Source: an uncultured Bacilli bacterium (GTDB lineage: Bacteria > Bacillota_I > Bacilli_A > RF39 > UBA660). From it: DNA of 43,101 nucleotides. The DNA is taken from NCBI GenBank assembly GCA_944363885.1, contig CALVVO010000004.1:1-43101 (forward strand), given 5' to 3'. This document shows positions 8,550 through 17,414 of the stretch, piece by piece. The position numbers and the translations under genes are program-made. Within the stretch, counting starts at the first letter, position 1; each line of letters begins with the position of its first letter. The notes under the pieces are model-generated. The model was given only the letters and a program-made list of their open reading frames with translations, was not told the origin of the DNA and ran no database searches.

Positions 8550-9842
8550 TCAGTCTTTTTTAATTTTTATTATTATTTGATACATATCTTCGAAATCAAA
8601 TTCTTCAGATTCAACATTTAATCCTAAATCACGTAACTTATTAATTGTTTCTCTAGATGCATTTATTGCTGTTGAAAAATTGTTATTTGTACTTGTTTGC
8701 GAATTTTCTACTATGTTATTTTCTGCTTTCATTTCTCTAAATTCATCTATTATTGAGTTTGATGTTGTTGTTTCTGGTTGTTGATTAGTATTTGGTGTAA
8801 AGAATTCCATTACTTCTGGCTTTTCTGGTTCCATAAAAGGATTAAATGGGACTTTTGACTCGTCTACAATATCTCCCATGTTTACATTTGCTTCAGTCTC
8901 TTCTAAATTGATTTTCTTTGGCGGAACCGGTTCAAATTGTCGTTGATCTTCTATTTCATTTTCTTTCTTCAAAAGCATGTCAATATTGGCTGGCTCTGGT
9001 GTTTTTATTATGTCTTCTGAATGAGACCTTATTTCATCTGTGTTTACGTTAAAGATGTTATCATTCAATGATGCATTCTCAAATGTGCTAGTGTTTGTTA
9101 CATTTGTATTAACTCCTGTAGTTGGCTGCGTTTGTGGCATCTCAAATGAAGGATTTTCACTCTTATTTTGTGTGTCGTATATGTTATTTTTTTCTTCCAC
9201 TGGTGTAGAATTACTTATTGGTCTACCTAGCAATTTAGAGATTTCTTCGTCTGTCTGTCTTACTGTTAGTCTTTCACTTATTATTCTTCTTAACATTTGA
9301 ACTTGAATGTTTGGATCATTTATTGCTAGTAAACTTCTAGCGTGCCTTTCACTGATTTTGTTTTCTAGTAGGGCATCTTGAACTTCTTGACTTAAATTTA
9401 ATAATCTTAACTTATTAGCTATTGTTGGTTGGCTTACTCCCATTCTTGCAGCTAATTCTTCCTGAGTTATATATCCTTTATCAAGTATTTTTTTGTATGA
9501 TTGTGCTTCCTCTATCGCTGTTAAATTTTTCCTTTGTAAATTTTCTACAACAGCTATTTCAGCACTTTTATTATCATCTATTTCTTTTATTATAGCTGGC
9601 ACTTTTGTTAACCCTGCCATGCACGCTGCTTTATATCTTCTTTCTCCAGCAATGATTTCAAATTTATCGTTTAATCTTCTTAAAACTAATGGCTGAATAA
9701 TTCCATGAATTTTAATTGATTCTGCTAGGTCTTTTAATGCTTTTTCATCAAAAGCTAATCTTGGTTGAAATCTGTTTGGAATGATATCTTCAACAGAAAC
9801 CTCTATAATTGCATTTGTTATATTATTTTCACTATTATTCAC
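8550..9842 (-). CDS. noc: Noc-type nucleoid occlusion protein (ParB/CTPase family), long linker
   Basis: In Bacilli, Noc binds NBS sites, loads as a CTP-dependent clamp and blocks division over the nucleoid. The gene is in the canonical noc place after rsmG. DIIPNRFQPR (19-28), the CTP-binding GERRYKA (66-72) and ENLQRKNLTAIEEA (100-113), and the HTH GVSQPTIANKLRLL (135-148) are clear. At the four positions known to separate Noc from ParB, it has Gln138, Lys144, Asn149 and Arg166, so three of four are Noc-like. The C-terminal FDFEDMYQIIIKI matches the Noc dimerisation end. Unusual points: residues about 210-385 are a disordered Asn/Glu/Pro linker (430 aa in total, against about 285 in Bacillus), and the N-terminus lacks the membrane-targeting amphipathic helix of Bacillus Noc. 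The start is GTG preceded by GAAGGGG. No parA or second parB is adjacent. Confidence 0.85.
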   Translation of the reverse strand: MNNSENNITNAIIEVSVEDIIPNRFQPRLAFDEKALKDLAESIKIHGIIQPLVLRRLNDKFEIIAGERRYKAACMAGLTKVPAIIKEIDDNKSAEIAVVENLQRKNLTAIEEAQSYKKILDKGYITQEELAARMGVSQPTIANKLRLLNLSQEVQDALLENKISERHARSLLAINDPNIQVQMLRRIISERLTVRQTDEEISKLLGRPISNSTPVEEKNNIYDTQNKSENPSFEMPQTQPTTGVNTNVTNTSTFENASLNDNIFNVNTDEIRSHSEDIIKTPEPANIDMLLKKENEIEDQRQFEPVPPKKINLEETEANVNMGDIVDESKVPFNPFMEPEKPEVMEFFTPNTNQQPETTTSNSIIDEFREMKAENNIVENSQTSTNNNFSTAINASRETINKLRDLGLNVESEEFDFEDMYQIIIKIKKD

Positions 9843-9879
9843 TGATTATCAGCCCCTTCTATTCTAATATCATTTTAAA

Positions 9880-10596
9880 TTATTTTTGTCTATTTTTCAA
9901 GTCTTTTATAATTTTATTGTATTCTCTTGGATAAATAATGTTTGTTGTATTAATTTTCTTTATTATAAGTATTGATCTATTACTATTTTCTATTGGTAAC
10001 TTGAATGTTTTTACTTCTACAAGTTTAGCATTTAGTTTTGTTAAGATATTTAATCCTTCTTTTATTTCTTTGTCTATTTCTCCTTTAAGTGGCAAAAAAT
10101 ATCCACTAACTTTAATCATAGGAATAATAATTTCTGATATTATATTTAGATGTGATACTGCTCGGCATGTTGCTATTTCATATTTTTCTCTTGCTATTTT
10201 TGCATAGCTTTCTGCTCTTCCATTAATTATTTGTACATTACCTAATGATAAATTTTTTTTAACTTCAGCTAGAAATAAGCATTTTTTAGTGTTTGCTTCT
10301 ATTAAATCTATTTTCAAGTTTTTAAAAATTATTGCTAATACTATTCCTGGAAATCCAGCACCTGTTCCAACATCAACTAAATTGTTGTAATTATACAAAT
10401 TTATTGCCCGCTTAATTGATAAACTATCATAAAAATGTTTTAAATATACTTCTTTTTCTTCAGTAATTCTCGTTAAATTAAATTTTTTATTCCAAGTTAT
10501 TAGTAGTTCATAATATTTGTTTAATTTTGTTAACATTTCATCTGTAATTATTATTCCTAATTCTTCTACCTTATTTTTAAATTCTTCTTTATTCAT
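9880..10596 (-). CDS. rsmG: 16S rRNA (guanine527-N7)-methyltransferase
   Basis: SAM-dependent methylation of G527 in 16S rRNA (GidB). The 238-residue length is normal. Motif I VDVGTGAGFPGIVLAI, the acidic IDLIEANTKKCLFL strand and the family motif TCRAVSHL with PLKGE are all present. It overlaps the end of mnmG by 8 bp, as is usual for the mnmG-rsmG pair. Confidence 0.96.
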   Translation of the reverse strand: MNKEEFKNKVEELGIIITDEMLTKLNKYYELLITWNKKFNLTRITEEKEVYLKHFYDSLSIKRAINLYNYNNLVDVGTGAGFPGIVLAIIFKNLKIDLIEANTKKCLFLAEVKKNLSLGNVQIINGRAESYAKIAREKYEIATCRAVSHLNIISEIIIPMIKVSGYFLPLKGEIDKEIKEGLNILTKLNAKLVEVKTFKLPIENSNRSILIIKKINTTNIIYPREYNKIIKDLKNRQK

Positions 10597-12445
10597 TTGG
10601 GTATTCCTTTTTTAAATAAACTAATAGCATTGATATGTCTGCTGGATTTACACCACTAATTCTAGTAGCTTGTCCAATTGTAATTGGTCTTATTTTTTCT
10701 AATTTCTGTTTTGCTTCTGTTGCTATATTTCTAACGTTTTCATAATTAATATCTGCTGGTATTTTTTTGTTTTCTAATTTTAACATTTTTTCTATTTCTT
10801 TTTTTGTTTTATTTATATATCCTTTATATTTTATTTCAATTTCTATTTGTTCTCCCGCTTTTTTATCTATTTTTTCGCCTATTATTTTTTCTATGTGCTT
10901 TATTGTTAATTCTGGTCTTTTTAATAAGTCATATAATGACGTTTTACTTATTATTTTCTGTAATTTCATTTGTTCTAATTTTGTATTTATTTTGCTTGGA
11001 GTAACAAGTATATTTTTTAATTTTTCTTCTATAATTTTTATTTTTTCTTTTCTTTTCTTGTATATTTCGTATTTTTCATCGTTGATTAAACCTATTTTCC
11101 TGCCAATTTCAGTTAATCTTAAATCTGCATTATCGTGTCTTAATAATAGTCTAAATTCTGCACGAGATGTTAATAATCTATATGGTTCTGTAATTCCCTT
11201 GTTTATTAAGTCGTCTATTAACACTCCTATGTATGCTTCACTTCTTTTTAATATTAATGGTTCTTTGTTTTCTAATTTTAATGTTGCGTTTATTCCGGCA
11301 ATTAGCCCTTGGGCTGCAGCTTCTTCATAACCGCTTGTACCGTTGATTTGTCCAGCCGTATATAAATTTTCTATAATTTTACTTTCGAGTGTTATTTTTA
11401 ATTGTGTTGGATCTATTGCATCATATTCTATTGCATAGCCATATTTTGTTATTTTAGCTTTTTTTAAACCGTTCATAGTATGTATTAGTTTTTCTTGTAA
11501 TTCTGGGGGCATTGTTGTTGAAAATCCGCTTACATACACTTCTATTCCATCTTTTCTTTCAGGTTCTATAAATATTTGATGCCTGTCTTTGTCTCTAAAT
11601 TTTACTATTTTATCTTCTATTGATGGGCAATATCTAGGCCCCACTCCTTTTATTAAACCACTATATAAAGCACATTTATCTAAATTGCTTAATATTATTT
11701 CATGTGTTTCAGGTGTGGTATATGTTAAATAACATGAAATTTGATCTTTTATTTTATATTTTGGTTTATAAAAGTTACTAAATGTTAGTAATGTATTGTC
11801 TCCCTTTTCTTCTTGCATTTCTGCATAATCTACTGATTTTTTTAAAACTCTAGGTGGTGTTCCTGTTTTTAATCGAATTAATTTAATTCCATTCTTTTCT
11901 AAGCTTTTACTTAAATATAATGATGGCTTTTCTCCATGTGGCCCACCTTTTTCTTTATTGTGCCCTACTAGTATATCTGCATTTAAATAAGTTCCAGTGG
12001 TTAATATAACTATTTTAGATAATATTTTTTCATTTGATTCTGTTATTATTCCTTTAACTGTTTTATTTTCAACTATAATCTCTTTTGCTAAATCTTCTAA
12101 TAACGTTATATTTTTGTTACTTTTTAATGTTTTTATCATATTTTCAGGGTAAATTGTTTTGTCTGCTTGGCATCTTAATGATCTAACGCCTGGACCTTTT
12201 TTTGAATTTAACATTTTTATTTGTAAATGTGATTTGTCGGCATTTTCTCCCATTTCACCGCCTAAAGCGTCTATTTCTCTAACAACTATACCTTTTGCTG
12301 AGCCACCTATAGATGGATTACATGGCATATCTGCTATATTATTTATATTTCCGGTAATTAGTAATGTTTTGTAGCCTTTTCTTGCACTTACAAGTGTCGC
12401 TTCACATCCTGCGTGTCCGCCACCTACTACTATAATGTCATACAT
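10589..12445 (-). CDS. mnmG: tRNA uridine-5-carboxymethylaminomethyl modification enzyme MnmG (GidA)
   Basis: FAD protein which, with MnmE, installs cmnm5 at the wobble uridine of certain tRNAs. It has the N-terminal dinucleotide fold DIIVVGGGHAGCEA, the conserved NPSIGGSAKG and SGYEEAAAQGLIAGINA, and the C-terminal helical MnmE/tRNA-binding domain. It is 618 residues from an ATG with AGGTGA at good distance; a GTG 9 nt earlier abuts the mnmE stop and is less likely. mnmE lies immediately upstream, so the two complex partners are translated from the same mRNA. Confidence 0.97.
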   Translation of the reverse strand: MYDIIVVGGGHAGCEATLVSARKGYKTLLITGNINNIADMPCNPSIGGSAKGIVVREIDALGGEMGENADKSHLQIKMLNSKKGPGVRSLRCQADKTIYPENMIKTLKSNKNITLLEDLAKEIIVENKTVKGIITESNEKILSKIVILTTGTYLNADILVGHNKEKGGPHGEKPSLYLSKSLEKNGIKLIRLKTGTPPRVLKKSVDYAEMQEEKGDNTLLTFSNFYKPKYKIKDQISCYLTYTTPETHEIILSNLDKCALYSGLIKGVGPRYCPSIEDKIVKFRDKDRHQIFIEPERKDGIEVYVSGFSTTMPPELQEKLIHTMNGLKKAKITKYGYAIEYDAIDPTQLKITLESKIIENLYTAGQINGTSGYEEAAAQGLIAGINATLKLENKEPLILKRSEAYIGVLIDDLINKGITEPYRLLTSRAEFRLLLRHDNADLRLTEIGRKIGLINDEKYEIYKKRKEKIKIIEEKLKNILVTPSKINTKLEQMKLQKIISKTSLYDLLKRPELTIKHIEKIIGEKIDKKAGEQIEIEIKYKGYINKTKKEIEKMLKLENKKIPADINYENVRNIATEAKQKLEKIRPITIGQATRISGVNPADISMLLVYLKKEYPNE

Positions 12446-12454
12446 TTTTTTCAC

Positions 12455-13810
12455 CTATTTTCCCAAACAAAATTTACTAAATATTTCATCTAATAATTCT
12501 TCCTTGTATGTTTCACCTGTAATTTCTCCAAGTTTATCCCATAATCTTTTTAAATCTATTTCAATTAAATCAACATCTGTTTGCTGATTATTTGCTTTTT
12601 CAATTTGTTTAATAATTGTCATACATTCTTTTATTAATGAAATTTGTCTTGCATTAGATAAATATGTATAATCACTATTAGCAATTTTATCTAATTTAAA
12701 TTTTGAAATTATTGCTTGTTTTAATTCTTCTATTCCTTTATTTTCTTTTACTGATATATTAAGTATTTTATATTTTTTTAATTTATCAAGTTCTATTTTT
12801 GATTCTAGGTCTATTTTGTTTAATAAAATTATCACATCTTTTTTATTGGTTTTTTTTAGAATTTCTTTGTCCATTTTTGTTAAACTTTTACTGTTGTCTA
12901 AAAGAACTAATAATAAATCAGCAGTTTCAAGTATTTCATAACTTTTTTTAACACCTATTTGTTCAACGTAATTTTCTGTTTCTCTAATTCCAGCTGTATC
13001 TATAAAATTTATTTCTATACCATTTAAAATTATTGTTCCTTCAACAATATCTCTTGTTGTTCCTTCTATGTCTGTAACTATTGCTTTTTTTTCATTAATT
13101 AGTAAATTCAACAAACTGCTTTTTCCTACATTTGGCTTTCCTAATATGCCAACTTTTATCCCATTTTTTATTATTTTTCCATTTTTACTTTGGTCTAATA
13201 TTGTTTGTAATTTTTTTTCTATTTCTTTTATGTTTTTTTTCATTATTTTGTTTGTAATTATTACTGCATCTTCGTATTCCGGATAATCTATGTTTACCTC
13301 GATGTTTGCTATAATTGATAATATTTTACTTCTTAGGTCTTTAATTAGTTTTGATAGTGTCCCGTCAATTCCTTTTAAACTCATTTTTCTCGCTGATTCT
13401 GTTTTAGATGAAATTAAGTCTTGAACTGATTCAGCTTCTATTAAATCAACTCTTCCGTTTAAATATGCGCGTTTTAAAAATTCACCTGGTTCTGCTAAAC
13501 GTGCTCCTGAAGATAGCATTATTTCTAATATTTTATTTGTAGTTGCAATTCCACCATGGCAATTTATTTCTACTACATTTTCTTTTGTATATGTTTTTGG
13601 CGCCTTAAAAACTGAAACTAATACTTCATCTATTATTTCTTTTTTATATACTATGTGCCCATAATTTATTGTATGTGACGCTACTTTTGTTAAATCTTTT
13701 CCTTTAAAATGGTTATTTACAATATTTATTGCATTTTGACCACTTAATTTAATAATATTAATTGCACTTTCACCTAATGCGGTTCCTATTGCAATTATAG
13801 TATCTTCCAT
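12455..13810 (-). CDS. mnmE: tRNA modification GTPase MnmE
   Basis: Potassium-activated GTPase, partner of MnmG in wobble-uridine modification. The 451-residue protein has an N-terminal tetrahydrofolate-binding domain (1-120), a helical domain, and the inserted G domain with GKPNVGKS (224-231), DIEGTTRD, DTAGI and NKID. It ends in the diagnostic C-terminal FCLGK with Cys448. It heads the mnmE-mnmG-rsmG-noc operon with its own consensus promoter. Confidence 0.97.
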   Translation of the reverse strand: MEDTIIAIGTALGESAINIIKLSGQNAINIVNNHFKGKDLTKVASHTINYGHIVYKKEIIDEVLVSVFKAPKTYTKENVVEINCHGGIATTNKILEIMLSSGARLAEPGEFLKRAYLNGRVDLIEAESVQDLISSKTESARKMSLKGIDGTLSKLIKDLRSKILSIIANIEVNIDYPEYEDAVIITNKIMKKNIKEIEKKLQTILDQSKNGKIIKNGIKVGILGKPNVGKSSLLNLLINEKKAIVTDIEGTTRDIVEGTIILNGIEINFIDTAGIRETENYVEQIGVKKSYEILETADLLLVLLDNSKSLTKMDKEILKKTNKKDVIILLNKIDLESKIELDKLKKYKILNISVKENKGIEELKQAIISKFKLDKIANSDYTYLSNARQISLIKECMTIIKQIEKANNQQTDVDLIEIDLKRLWDKLGEITGETYKEELLDEIFSKFCLGK

Positions 13811-13837
13811 TGTTTTTACCTCTTTCTTTCGTGTGTG

Positions 13838-13866
13838 ATTATATCATGTAAAGGTTGATATGTAAA
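13838..13866 (-). promoter_or_regulatory. Sigma-A promoter of mnmE-mnmG-rsmG-noc
   Basis: On the minus strand, TTTACA (13861-13866), a 17-bp spacer and TATAAT (13838-13843) preceded by TGA (extended -10). It lies about 30 bp upstream of mnmE. Confidence 0.8.
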
Positions 13867-13877
13867 CTCTTTACATG
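13845..13877. promoter_or_regulatory. Operator-like inverted repeat over the mnmE promoter
   Basis: CATGTAAAG (13845-13853) and CTTTACATG (13869-13877) are perfect 9-bp inverted arms, 24 bp centre to centre. They bracket the spacer and -35 of the mnmE promoter, which suggests a dimeric regulator site. The regulator is unknown. Confidence 0.45.
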
Positions 13878-13884
13878 TTTTTTT

Positions 13885-13898
13885 ATTTCCCAGGAAAT
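13885..13898. promoter_or_regulatory. Near-consensus Noc-binding site
   Basis: ATTTCCCAGGAAAT matches the Noc-binding consensus ATTTCCCGGGAAAT at 13 of 14 positions. It lies between the mnmE promoter and the terminator of the radical SAM gene. It could instead just be part of an AT-rich palindrome. Confidence 0.4.
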
Positions 13899-13922
13899 AA
13901 AAAACTTCATTATTTTGAAGTT
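13899..13922 (-). terminator. Terminator of the radical SAM gene
   Basis: On the minus strand, AAAACTTCA, a 6-nt loop containing the stop codon, then TGAAGTTTT continuing into a T-run. It overlaps the last codons of the radical SAM gene. Confidence 0.75.
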
Positions 13923-15475
13923 TTAGTGTTTATTTTATTTTTTTTATTTCTTAAAAATAAATAAACTTTCGGAAAATAATTTATTAGTATTTTTTTTGCT
14001 ATTCCCATGCTTTGAACTTTTATCTTTTTAAAAAATGATAATGTCCTCCTTGGTGTTAATGGGCCAGTAACCCAAAAGTCTAACCATTTTTCGTATGCCC
14101 TTCTAAATTTTGTATCTTTTTTGTAACACCATTTATATCTTTTGACATAGTACATAAAATAATCTCTTATAAAAATTACTTGATGATCTGGAAATTGTGG
14201 TTGTTTTATGTAAACTTGTGTTTTAGGTGTTATTTCTCTTAAAAATCCCGCATCTTCCGCTGTTTTCTTTAGAATAGTCATTGGATATGGATAAAACACA
14301 TTTGGAATAATTTGATCACTCTGTAATCTAGCATTCAATTTAATAGTTTCTAGAGCTTTATGTATGTCCTCATAAGGTAATCCTATTATATTGTATGTCA
14401 AGACAGTTATTTTATATTTTTTAAACCATATCGAGCAATTTATCATTTGTTCATCAGTAGTATATCTGTGTAAATATTTTTGTCTTATTTCTTTATTTCC
14501 TGATTCTAAACCAATATCTATTGTATAACACCCAGCTTCTTTCATTCTCCTAACTGTATCTTCAGTTACTATATCAAATCTTAAATTACATGTGAATGGC
14601 AAGTGTATTTCTTTAGTATATAAATCAATAAATTTATCAAACCATTCTGGAAACATATTAAATATTGCGTCTCTAAAGAATATATATTTTATATTTGGAT
14701 ATTGTTTTAATACATTTTTTATTAATTCTATACTTTTTTCAGGGCTTCTGAATCTAGCATATTTTGCTTTGTTTGGATATATATTTCTAAATTGGCTATT
14801 ACCACAATAAGTACATGAATATATACATCCTCTACTTAACATAATTAGCGCTGTGTTGACTTTTGTTGTATCTAAATTTTTATAATCAAATAGATTTATA
14901 TCTGGGAATGGTAATTCATCAAGGTTTTCTATTAACGGTCTAACTGGATTTTTAATTATTTTTTTACCCTTTTTGAAGTAAAAGCTTTCTATGTCATAAT
15001 AATCTTTCCCATCACGCATTCTATTCATTAATTCTAATATTGGATATTCACCTTCACCAACGCAAACCGCATCAAGATTATCTACTTCTATGCATTCATC
15101 TGGCACTAGGATTGGATGATACCCACCCATAAATGTAAATAAATCTGGTCTTTCTTCTTTTGTCCATTTTAATAAGTCTTTAACGTAATCAAACGCTGTT
15201 GTTCTTGTACTAAATCCTATTAAAGTTGCATCTTTATATTTCCTTAAATGTTCTTTAAATTCTTTTTCATCAAATTCATGATTTATATGAATTAATGATA
15301 CTTTATAGCCGCCTTGTTTAATTACCGCTGATATAGATGCTAGCCCTTCACTATAACTACCACCACTACTTCTTTTTGATGCATCACCTTCAAGATAATC
15401 AGGATATACTAAAACTAAATGTAATTGTTTATCATTTTTTTTAATTGACTTTGAATTATTTCTTTTTTTATTCAT
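13910..15475 (-). CDS. B12-binding-domain radical SAM protein, function unknown
   Basis: A 521-residue protein. The N-terminal Rossmann-like cobalamin-binding domain (about 17-150) has LVLVYPDY, a poorly kept cobalamin-His loop and the typical FMGGYHPILVPDECIE (115-130). The radical SAM core has CIYSCTYC with cluster cysteines Cys217, Cys221 and Cys224, then GLESGN and the NIIGLPYED segment. The C-terminal about 120 residues are rich in Lys/Arg/aromatics. Family knowledge: class B radical SAM enzymes of this layout methylate or rearrange unreactive carbons; the substrate cannot be read from sequence. It stands alone between two terminators inside an otherwise universal origin-proximal cluster (jag on one side, mnmE on the other), so it is probably a lineage-specific insertion. 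A good ribosome site, AAGGGAG, precedes the ATG. Confidence 0.85.
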   Translation of the reverse strand: MNKKRNNSKSIKKNDKQLHLVLVYPDYLEGDASKRSSGGSYSEGLASISAVIKQGGYKVSLIHINHEFDEKEFKEHLRKYKDATLIGFSTRTTAFDYVKDLLKWTKEERPDLFTFMGGYHPILVPDECIEVDNLDAVCVGEGEYPILELMNRMRDGKDYYDIESFYFKKGKKIIKNPVRPLIENLDELPFPDINLFDYKNLDTTKVNTALIMLSRGCIYSCTYCGNSQFRNIYPNKAKYARFRSPEKSIELIKNVLKQYPNIKYIFFRDAIFNMFPEWFDKFIDLYTKEIHLPFTCNLRFDIVTEDTVRRMKEAGCYTIDIGLESGNKEIRQKYLHRYTTDEQMINCSIWFKKYKITVLTYNIIGLPYEDIHKALETIKLNARLQSDQIIPNVFYPYPMTILKKTAEDAGFLREITPKTQVYIKQPQFPDHQVIFIRDYFMYYVKRYKWCYKKDTKFRRAYEKWLDFWVTGPLTPRRTLSFFKKIKVQSMGIAKKILINYFPKVYLFLRNKKNKINTKTSK

Positions 15476-15506
15476 TTTGTCACTCCCTTACTTATTAATA
15501 TAGCAC

Positions 15507-15529
15507 AAAAAAAGTCTTATTAACAGACT
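15507..15529 (-). terminator. Terminator of rnpA-yidC-jag
   Basis: On the minus strand, AGTCT and AGACT pair around a 7-nt loop and run into T7 (plus-strand A7 at 15507-15513). It overlaps the jag stop codon. Confidence 0.75.
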
Positions 15530-16154
15530 ATTTTTCATTTTCATTTTTATCCTTATATTTTATTACTACATATCTATTTGGTTCTTCTCCTTCACTTTCT
15601 GTCTTGATGTAATCAAATTTGCTTAATGCATTGTGAATTTCTCTTCTTTCATAAGAATTCATAGGATCTAATTTAACGGATACTTTTGATAATGTAACTT
15701 CTCTAGCTATTTTTTTGACATCTCTTATTAGAAAATATAATTGCTTGGATTTATAGTTTTCAATATCTATTACAATATTTGTCTTAATGTTAATTTTTTT
15801 ATAAATTGCTTGTCTTAGATATATTTGTATAGCATTTAATATTCTTCCTCTTTTTCCTATTAGTATTGAATTATTATTTGAATATAAATTATATGAAATT
15901 AAATTATCACGTATTTTTGTCTCTATTTTACTTTCTATACCAATATTTTCAACTATATTTTCAAGTAAATTTTTTCCTAATTCTGCAACATCTTTAACTT
16001 TAACAATTTCTACAACTTTCTTTTTGGTTTTTAGTAAACCACTTTTTTCTTCACTAACTTTGTAAAAAACATCTTTTTCTTCTAAATTTAGCTCTTCTAA
16101 TGCCTGGTGTAAAATTTCTTTTTCATCTTTTCCCTTATACAAATATTTTTCCAT
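15528..16154 (-). CDS. jag: RNA-binding protein Jag/KhpB (SpoIIIJ-associated)
   Basis: A 208-residue protein with the three Jag parts in order: N-terminal Jag_N domain (1-50, YKGKDEKEILHQALEELNL), a KH-II domain with LIGKRGRILNAIQ in the GxxG loop, and a C-terminal R3H domain with MNSYERREIHNAL. Jag/KhpB/EloR binds RNA and influences cell elongation; it is encoded next to yidC (spoIIIJ) in most Bacillota, as here (16 bp apart). Confidence 0.94.
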   Translation of the reverse strand: MEKYLYKGKDEKEILHQALEELNLEEKDVFYKVSEEKSGLLKTKKKVVEIVKVKDVAELGKNLLENIVENIGIESKIETKIRDNLISYNLYSNNNSILIGKRGRILNAIQIYLRQAIYKKINIKTNIVIDIENYKSKQLYFLIRDVKKIAREVTLSKVSVKLDPMNSYERREIHNALSKFDYIKTESEGEEPNRYVVIKYKDKNENEK

Positions 16155-16170
16155 CTACATCACTCCTTAC

Positions 16171-17073
16171 CTATTTGTTAGCGATTTTCTTTTGAATAAC
16201 ATTTTGAATCACTGCAAAACCACTGCTAATTATCCAATAAAAAGCTAGCGCTGTAGGTAATCCAAATGACATTATTGCTATGAAACCTACCATAAATTTA
16301 TTCATAATATTCATTTGTTTTGCTTGCATTTCATCCATACTTATGTTATTCATGTTACTAAATGATAAATATGTTGTTATTAAAATTAATAATACAATTA
16401 CTATATAGTAATAATTTCCAGATGATATGCCCTCCCATGGTGTAGTTCCAAGATGAAAAATCCATAATCTTTCTTCAAATATTACTGGAACTCTTTGAAT
16501 CGCTTCTAAAAATGCAAATAATATTGGTAATTGAATAAATGCAATTAAACAACTTGAGACTGGGCTAATATTATATTTTTTATAGATTAACATCATTTCT
16601 TGACTTTTCATCATCATTGATTGTTGATCAGTTTTATTTCTATATTTTTTTTCAAGTTTATCTAGTTCTGGTTTTGCTTTTTTCATGTTTTCGTTCATTG
16701 CCATTGTTTTTTTACTCATTGGTAACAATATTAATCTTAGTATAATTCCTAATAGCATTATTGCAATTCCATAATTTTTTACTATTTTTCCTAAATTTAT
16801 TATTAACCATGCTAATGGTTTTACAAAAATTGATGTCCATAGTCCTTCATATCCACCATCAGTTATTTTAAAATCTTCGCATGTTGATAATTTTGTTATA
16901 TCTACATCGGTTTCTTCTTCATTATTTATATATACTTGTTTTACTTCTTCTGTTGTTGGCTGACATAATATATTTTTTGTGTATTGTTTTTCACTTTCGC
17001 TATCTATAAAACTTTTTGTACAACCAGTCGTTATAAATAGTATTGTTATTAATAATATAGTAACTTTTTTCAT
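16171..17073 (-). CDS. yidC: Membrane protein insertase YidC/SpoIIIJ (lipoprotein)
   Basis: Inserts and folds membrane proteins with or without Sec; SpoIIIJ-type members are also needed in sporulation. The 300-residue protein has a lipoprotein signal ending in the lipobox TTGC (lipidated Cys18), an extracellular stretch, then five membrane segments in the OxaI pattern. The conserved groove Arg lies in LGIILRLILLPMS, followed by the cytoplasmic MNENMKKAKPELDKLEKKYRN hairpin. It overlaps the rnpA stop by ATGA, so the two are translationally coupled. This is the short Gram-positive form. Confidence 0.96.
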   Translation of the reverse strand: MKKVTILLITILFITTGCTKSFIDSESEKQYTKNILCQPTTEEVKQVYINNEEETDVDITKLSTCEDFKITDGGYEGLWTSIFVKPLAWLIINLGKIVKNYGIAIMLLGIILRLILLPMSKKTMAMNENMKKAKPELDKLEKKYRNKTDQQSMMMKSQEMMLIYKKYNISPVSSCLIAFIQLPILFAFLEAIQRVPVIFEERLWIFHLGTTPWEGISSGNYYYIVIVLLILITTYLSFSNMNNISMDEMQAKQMNIMNKFMVGFIAIMSFGLPTALAFYWIISSGFAVIQNVIQKKIANK

Positions 17074-17390
17074 TTTATCTCCTTTATTTGACTAATTATT
17101 TCTTTTTCAATCTCATTGTAATTTAGTTCTAATAAATTGTTTCTTATTATTATAACATAGTCTTTGTTAAAACAAAGTTTATTTTTCATTAAAATATCTT
17201 TTATTTGTCTTCTAATTTTATTTCTTATTACTGCTTTTCCTATTTTTTTACTTACTGATATGCAATACCTGTTGTTTTTTAATTTGTTGTTTTGATAAAA
17301 AATTAAAAAATATTTATTACTTTTTTTTTGACCGGTTTTAATAATTTTTTCAATTTCTAAATTCTTTTTTATGATGTAGTTTTTATTCAT
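17070..17390 (-). CDS. rnpA: Ribonuclease P protein component
   Basis: Basic protein cofactor of RNase P, which matures tRNA 5' ends. It is 106 residues with the signature SVSKKIGKAVIRNKIRRQIK in the usual RNR-type position. The ATG after GGTGA is chosen over a GTG 9 nt upstream. Normally it is the second gene after rpmH. Here an IS200-like element and several minus-strand hairpin terminators lie between them, so rnpA-yidC-jag must use its own promoter. A minus-strand TATAAT at 17410-17415 is the only candidate -10 seen, and its -35 is poor. Confidence 0.93.
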   Translation of the reverse strand: MNKNYIIKKNLEIEKIIKTGQKKSNKYFLIFYQNNKLKNNRYCISVSKKIGKAVIRNKIRRQIKDILMKNKLCFNKDYVIIIRNNLLELNYNEIEKEIISQIKEIK

Positions 17391-17414
17391 AATATTCACC
17401 GCTGTTATGATTAT

